A stretch of 64,000 bases of DNA from Holothuria scabra. Taxonomy: Eukaryota; Echinodermata; Holothuroidea; Aspidochirotida; Holothuriidae. Positions within the stretch are counted from its first letter, which is position 1. The number at the start of each line of letters is the position of its first letter. The translations under genes and the position numbers were made by a program. The notes below the pieces were generated by a model. It did no database searches. It worked only from the letters and a program-made list of their open reading frames with translations, and was not told the origin of the DNA. Below, piece by piece: positions 58,233-64,000 of this stretch. The stretch spans positions 3,920,284 through 3,984,283 of the forward strand of contig CM074190.1 in NCBI GenBank assembly GCA_037179385.1, in the 5' to 3' direction.

Positions 58233-59965
58233 CCAGTGGCGTAGCCAGGATTATTGAACAGAGGGACCAAACATACCGAAAGACTATCTAAGCGGTGCGC
58301 CACCATCGGTTGGCGCGGAGCGTACAGAAAATTTTGAAATATCGCAACCCCTCAGACAGCCGGAAATTGCAATTCTCAGGCTTGTAAGTATAGTTTAAGC
58401 AGTCGTTAATTTGAACTATCTTTCTCAATAAAATGTTCACTTCCAAAAAAATGAGTTAATTGCAGAAAGATCAGAAAGTTTCCAAATAAGATACAGAGAC
58501 GTCACAAGGTTCTTGGAGTGGGGATGGTACAAAAGCGAAAAATCGTTTCCATTCTTAGCCGCTGTCTTAGTGGCTAGAGAATAAGGTGAAGAGGGTTTGT
58601 ATGAGGGTAAATTTGATAAATTTAGGCCGATTAGTGGGAATGATGATCAACTGCTGATAAAGATTTTTCAAAGGGAACATTTTTTACACGCACAGTTGGA
58701 TCAAACTGAGAAACATGAAAAAAATCTCAGTCATGACTGTAACTTGAGCAATAGTATAAAAATACTAGTTACAATCGATGTTAACCAACAAAATGTGCAC
58801 TGTCTACTATAAGTCTTAGATGGTTTAGTATGGGCTGATTTTTAAGTCCAAAATCGAGACGTCTATGGGGTTTTTCACAAAATAGTTTCAGAAACTCGTA
58901 AGTATCCATGGTGCTTACCACCTCTCGTTCAACAGAAAGGAGCATGAGGGAAATGAACCGTGTTTGTGCCATAGTGCTGAGCTTAGATTGAATAATTCAC
59001 ATATTTCAAAAATGCTGTTTCTGCTGAAGCTGAAGTTACTGGCATTGAGGCAAACCTTATCAATACTTTAGAGAGACATTTGTACACATTGTCACGTCCT
59101 AATGTTTGCAAGTGTTTTAACAGCCCTAGGCCTGGTAAGAATATTTGTGTTTGTCATACCTTAATCTATTTCATACAGCTCAAATTTTGCTTTTAGTTTT
59201 TCAGCTGTTGGTACATCAAATTCAGTGGCGTAAATAGGATTTTTTTCTTTTGTGTGGGGCTGTGGGAGGGGAATACATTTGTAGGGGGCTTACTATCTAA
59301 GCGTAGCGCCACCATCAGTTGGCGCGGAGCATACAAAGAAAATTTTAGATTTTAACTGCTCCCAAATGGCTGGAAATGGCATTTGACAGGTTTAATTGTC
59401 TTTCATTCTGGTTAGAAAAATTTTTTATCTTTCTCAGATTCAAACACGCTTCTGAGATACTTATCAGCTCAGCTCATCACTCCACTGTACTATGGATCCT
59501 AGGATTGCAAATTCGAAATCCTGCTCTAAGTTGCGAGCAGCTGTTCCAGTGCACAAGTGAGTAATGTGTTCCCATAGGCATAGGGCAGCATTTCATTTTG
59601 GGGCAGAAGATTTTTTGCCCGAAAAATGTAATTCTGCCCGAAAAACAATCTAAGCGGAGCGCCACTACTGGTGGCGCAGAGCGTCTAGAAAATTTGAAAA
59701 ATCGTACCTTTCAGATAGTCGAAAATGACATTTCCCAGGCTTATAACTTTTTAGGACATCCAAGCAGTCGTTGTTCTTACTGAGTTTTCAATTGCAGATA
59801 AACGTTCACTTCAAACTAAAATTCAGCCAGAAAGACTAAGCTGAGCGCCACCATTGTTTGGCATGAAGCGTGCAGAAAATTTTAAAATATGGGACCCCTC
59901 AGACAGTCGAAAATGGCATGTGCCGGACTTATAGAGGGATCTAAGCAGTCGCTTTTTAAGTTTCG
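58233..59965 (+). mobile_element. cluster of hAT-like element fragments
   Basis: A terminus 'agtggcgtagccaggatt' at 58233 and another at 59223 ('agtggcgtaaataggatt') are followed by at least four copies of one block: 'ctatctaagc', 'gccaccat..gttggcgcgg', 'tacagaaaattttgaaa', 'cctcagacagccggaaat' (58290, 59295, 59650, 59840). This is either several truncated insertions or one element with tandemly repeated internal blocks. Confidence 0.6.
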
Positions 59966-60009
59966 GTTTGCAAAACATTTTCACTTGAAACTTAAATTCT
60001 GCTGAACTC

Positions 60010-61380
60010 CAAGATGTCATTCTGGATGTCTGGTGAGGTATATTTGGTATTTCTTGCAGAATGCTCGAGATTTTTCTTCATGGTGTCATCATTTCTCCCT
60101 AAGTTTCAAGGATCTCAAGGAAAAGACCCTTGGTCAATTACTCACCTCTTTCATCAAGATATACTAAGTATATATTGCCCTAAATCATTACTAGTTGGCG
60201 GTGCATTTCACTATTTTCAATTTTTCATTACGTATTTAGTGACCGCTTAAAGGCAACACACTGTGTAATCACTGTCTAAAAAAGAAGAACCCTCAACGGC
60301 AACTTTAGCAAATGATGAATGAATGTGGTTTTTCACAAATTTTACACTCCCTGGACATTGATCAGTAAGACAGCCCTTTTTTACTATTTGAAGTGGAATT
60401 TTTCCCTATTTTCCTAGATACTTTTTCCTGAAATAAAGAAATTTCATTCAATTCTATTAATATCATATCTCCTTTGCTAGATTACTTCTCGCTACTCCAC
60501 TGCTTAACGGTAATTGTATTTTGAACATTACATGTAGCCTAACTAATTATCCCAGCTAGTCACGAATATTTGATCGGTCCTTTGACAGCCCATTGTCGGC
60601 CCATCGTCGGAAAAATGTCTGGGTCTACGGTTCGCTGACGGGCGTGAGGATGATTGGCAAAAACTCTCTACCCATCATGCATTTTTACGGTGTCAAGCCA
60701 GCGGACATCCGATGGCTCTCCGTCTGTCAAATGGCCGCCGACAAACCCCCTGCTTACAGGGTATGATGCATCAATATACTGTGGCCCTACGTGACATTTG
60801 GTTATTAGTTTCGGTGAGCAATCGATCAACTATCGATTTTGGGTGGTTGTAGTGCTATAGACTATTACAGAGTTGACGCTTGCGTCACTGGTTGGCATTG
60901 GCTGACATAGAGCTTGCGCAAGAACACATGGGTGTATGTTTGGTGTTGCGTGTGTTAACACTTGCGAAGTTGCACGCAGAGAGACAAACTGGAACCTATC
61001 GTCCATTGCGACGACAGTGTAAGCGTGCCCACTGAGCTACATAGCTCAGAGCTCAGTGAGCGCGCCTTACCAATCCTTTTGACGCCCAGTCGTGATGGCA
61101 TTCGTTTGTAAACACGGATTAAGTATATTGAATAGTGTTCGCATTCAGAGTGCGTGCACCATTAAACATCAACAGAAATGCAGAACGAACCGTGGAATAT
61201 GTTTAGTGATTGTACAGTATGACCATTGAAGTGCATAGGACCAGCCTAGGCCAAGGCGACGAACGCAACTTTTACCATCGTAATTTTTTATTTATTTTTC
61301 ATTCATTTTTTGCAGGCATAAACAGGGGGAGGCCATGGCCCCCTTGTGCCCCTGTCTAGGCCAGTGTATGTTACATTAGG
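60010..61380. other. gene-free stretch with one hairpin
   Basis: CACTGAGCT and AGCTCAGTG (61032-61060) form a small hairpin. The patch 60590-60760 is richer in CpG words (GCCCATCGTCGG, TGTCGGC) but has no supported exon. Confidence 0.4.
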
Positions 61381-61384
61381 ATCC

Positions 61385-61475
61385 TAAACCTCTTGGGACT
61401 GGAGGTTGTAGAATGTACCCTCGGTATTCCATGTCTGTCGTGTAAGAGGTGATCAAAGTTGAGGACATGACAGGT
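61385..61475 (-). repeat. dispersed block, inverted relative of 42708
   Basis: 'ggactggaggttgtagaatg', 'taccctcggtattccatg' and 'gtcgtgtaagaggtgatc' are the reverse of the block at 42708-42775 and 9291-9365. Confidence 0.45.
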
Positions 61476-61929
61476 TCAGACAGAAATTCAGTTGTTTGTT
61501 GCTCAAGAACAATTTGCTCACCCAAACTTTCAACATTTCAAAAGGTGCACTTTCCATAACTCTCCTTGTGCATAATATTTTGAGGAGATGAAGTTATTGC
61601 TGAGGTTCATTGTTGGAAATGAACGATTTGAAAATGACTAGAGCTATTTACTTGTATTGTTATGTTGGAGCTTTTTAACCAACAATTAACCAACCCCGAT
61701 ATAACACATTCGTATTGCTAGGTCCTTAAACTCCATCTAAAACTAAACTACTCTATAATGAAAATGCGTTGAATTTTTTTGAATACGTCCTTTCACGTCT
61801 ATCAGGTACTGCTCTTCAAAGTCTGTCACTGACAAATTTAGGAAATTTCTCATTAGCTACGTCAAAAGAGATAGTTGCATGTCCCCTAGGTCAGATTTGT
61901 TTAAATATTTAACAACCTACACTTTAAGA

Positions 61930-61977
61930 GCAGCGCCGTAGCGGGCAGGGGGGCAACTGCCCCCCCCCCCCCCCCCC
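61930..61977. mobile_element. hAT-type terminus CAGCGCCGTAGCGG plus C run
   Basis: The motif CAGCGCCGTAGCGGGCAGG followed by a G run, 'caactg' and an 18-C run resembles CAGTGGCGTAGC termini elsewhere in the window. It lies 370 bases upstream of the hAT transposase remnant and may be that element's left end. Confidence 0.4.
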
Positions 61978-62347
61978 GTGATTTCCAGATCGTAACTAAA
62001 AGGCACTGACGAATAAAACTATCTGCTCTCTTTCCGTTGCATTTTTTTTTAATTTGCTCGAACTATTTCTTCTGATTTCCAAGATCACCGCGTAGGCTGT
62101 AAAGTGTAATAAAAATGCTGGCTTGTTTGGTAGAAATAGCGCCCAGACCACACGTTTAAATACTGTGCGTACGTTACCGATCAGATTCACCTAGCGAGTC
62201 CACAATACACAATACAGTTGCCGCAGCGCTCTAGATACCTTTAAGGGCGGTAAATCCCAAGGAATGCACGCGTGCAGTATGTACGCAGTACATACTTGAA
62301 TTTAAGTCATTAGCAGAGTTTTCCTGTCCTGTACCGTACCGGTTACA

Positions 62348-62790
62348 ATGGCGAGTAACAGTGGCACTTCAGCCGAAGAACCGCCCACAAAAACCAATGT
62401 ATCCAACAATCTAGAGCACATTAAATCTGACCATATTGCAGACATTAAAAGTTACTATGGAAAGTTTGTTCCTGTTAACGAAATGCAAAATTTGGACATT
62501 GAAATTGAAAGATGGATCATTCTTCACCGAGATAAGGAAGAAAAATCAAGCACTGCATTAGAAGCTCTGAATAAAGCAAGTTTCGAGTATCTTCCTGCGA
62601 TTCAAGTGTCGCACACTTACAATTTTCCTGACCACACCTGTAGGGAGTGTTTCCTGTGAACGATCATTCTCCTCGCTCCGCCATTTGAAACTTTGGACAA
62701 GAAGAACATGATAGATTAAGTTGTCTTGCGCAGCTCTTAATCCATCGTGATCGTGACTTTATTCCTAGTCCTGAAGTTATTTACGACTAA
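62348..62790 (+). pseudogene. hAT transposase C-terminal remnant, frame-broken
   Basis: Three consecutive reading frames together spell the hAT dimerisation region. Frame one starts at an ATG at 62348 and includes DIKSYYGKFVPVNEMQNL, IEIERWIILHRDKEEKSST and LNKASFEYLPAI. A shift near 62630 leads to TTPVGSVSCERSFSSLRHLK plus LW, the conserved C.ERxFS..(R/K)LK signature. After a stop at 62709 a second shift gives DRLSCLAQLLIHRDRDFIP, ending in TAA at 62788-62790. The family is the zinc-finger MYM/THAP12-like branch of hAT transposases. The catalytic core is missing because the frame begins only about 60 residues before the dimerisation region. The remnant is therefore inactive as a transposase, although an exapted short protein cannot be excluded. 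Confidence 0.78.
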
Positions 62791-63101
62791 AAAGTAACTG
62801 GGGGCAGCTGGCTGCATAGAAAGTTTTTTGTTCAACTATAGGCCACTGTTGGAAAAACATAAGATACTGAGCTACATTTCATTAAATAGCCCATATTTAT
62901 TAAACTACCTTGATCCATGTACCCTGATTAATAGGCCTAGTTTGCCCCAAGTGTTTTTCTAGGAATAATGTTAACTCTTTGTGAATGTTCCCCACAGCCG
63001 TTTTTCAATCGAACTATAGAAGTCCCCAAACACAGTGCTAGCCCATTTCATTCGGCTTCCGGAGGTGTAAACAATTTATAGATGATACGGCAATCAAACC
63101 G

Positions 63102-63300
63102 TATGCCGACCTTTGGATGACGTCACAGCATACCTCTGTCATGTCTTCGATTGCGAAACCATTCGATCACTATATCGAATATATTAAATTATCGAAATTG
63201 TATTGAATCCTTTCGCATTATCGAAGGTGTATCGAGTACATTCGCAGTCGAAGGTCAGGCAATAAATTGCTTGCTGTGACGTTATCCAAAATCCGGCATA
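63102..63300. mobile_element. 199-bp MITE with TGACGTCA in its ends, TTCGATA words
   Basis: Inverted ends of 29 bases with four mismatches: TATGCCG...TTTGGAT.ACGTCACAGCA on the left, its reverse on the right. The left end contains a perfect CRE palindrome TGACGTCA (63119-63126). The interior is built of ATTCGAT, TATCGAA and TATCGAATATA words. No target duplication is apparent. Confidence 0.6.
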
Positions 63301-63309
63301 GGTTCTAAT

Positions 63310-64000
63310 GCATTTTTATGAGAATCCGTATCAATTTTTAATTTTTGGCATGCAAAAGATATGATAACGTCAATGCATGAAACAATTACGTTTAAATTAT
63401 GTATATATGGCTTCCCATGTGCATAGAACACTGTGTATTGTACCATTCAAATATCTTTAAAATGCTTGTAGTTTTCGTGATTACAGTACCTGTTTAACAG
63501 TTTAAACCGTAAAGAAAGTTCTGCTTTCTCCTAAGTGATTTAACAGAATAGTTTTCTTACTCCCCTATCCCTGTTTTGAAAACAGCAAATTTTTGGGATT
63601 GGAAATAGTTATCCCCCCATTTGTTGGAACATTTGGTAAAACTTATTACTTACTTATTTTTTGAACTGCCCCCCCCCCCAGGAGGTTTTGCCCAGGCTAA
63701 GGCCCTGAAGAGTCAACTGTAGTCAGACAGTAGTCAAAAGCATGTTTTTTGTTCTGAACCAATTAGAAGCCAGCATTCGAGGGATATGGAATCCTGCTTC
63801 TGTATTGAAATGCCTCGCATAAATGTAGGTACATAGACAGTGGTGTTTCGTCATTACATTGTTTTAAAAGCTGAGTTAGTGCGTAAAGTTAACGTAGCTT
63901 TGATTGCAATACCGGGCCAGCCCATGATCAATTAGGCCAATGGGTGAGCTCCCTATACCTGTCAACATTTTGTGGTTCCCCAAAGGACCGTTACATGAGG
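63310..64000. other. gene-free stretch to the window end
   Basis: AT-rich with a C run at 63669-63679. No exon, RNA gene or known repeat could be supported. Confidence 0.45.

Noticed and set aside
60590..60760. CpG-richer patch considered as a promoter or exon
   Set aside because: No consensus splice site, start context or family-like peptide. The enrichment alone is too weak.

Overview
The window is AT-rich eukaryotic DNA. It has no operon-like packing and no long open frame (nothing over about 125 codons), and the possible coding pieces are short exons with splice-like borders. tRNA-derived SINEs, many MITEs, hAT-type termini, dense CCTAGG/AACGTTAG palindromic words and GGTCA-rich tandem arrays suggest a marine invertebrate deuterostome. 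An echinoderm is the best guess, but this is inference and no single sequence proves it.

Genes are few. The best is a last exon at 4623-4834 (+) encoding a C-terminal death domain. A second possible gene lies at about 27.2-31.0 kb (+). One of its exons (about 29.66-30.43 kb) is interrupted by a 506-bp hAT-type MITE with a perfect 8-bp target duplication, and removing the MITE restores one reading frame. Weaker exon candidates lie at 4.04-4.35 kb (-), 5.30-5.48 kb (-), 12.14-12.47 kb (+) and 32.43-32.81 kb (-). A decayed hAT transposase C-terminus with two frame breaks lies at 62.35-62.79 kb.

Mobile elements fill the rest. From 0 to 12 kb there are SINE copies, TTAA-bounded MITEs and a TTGGGCAA array. 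From 13 to 25 kb there are palindromic-word elements, an inverted pair of MITEs, a CCTAGG-rich belt and a GGTCA tandem array with a foldback inside it. From 27 to 38 kb there are the exon-bearing region, a 2.5-kb TIR-bounded segment and a second TTGGGCAA array nearly identical to the first. From 43 to 49.4 kb there are two copies of a 2.4-kb hAT-like element. One sits inside a MITE with a perfect 8-bp duplication. The other carries two further insertions, including a 240-bp nearly perfect palindrome. From 51.3 to 54.4 kb there is a 3.1-kb foldback element whose arms are made of nested dyads. From 55.0 to 56.1 kb there is an oppositely oriented GGTCA array, followed by more hAT-like debris.

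The most unusual theme is a set of elements, each built almost entirely from its own short palindromic word (TTGGGCAA, AAGTGTTC, GAATGCATTC, TTTCCCAGGAA, CGAAAAAC/GATAAAC, TTCGATA). At least two different ones share the terminus CACTCTAAAAAATATT.
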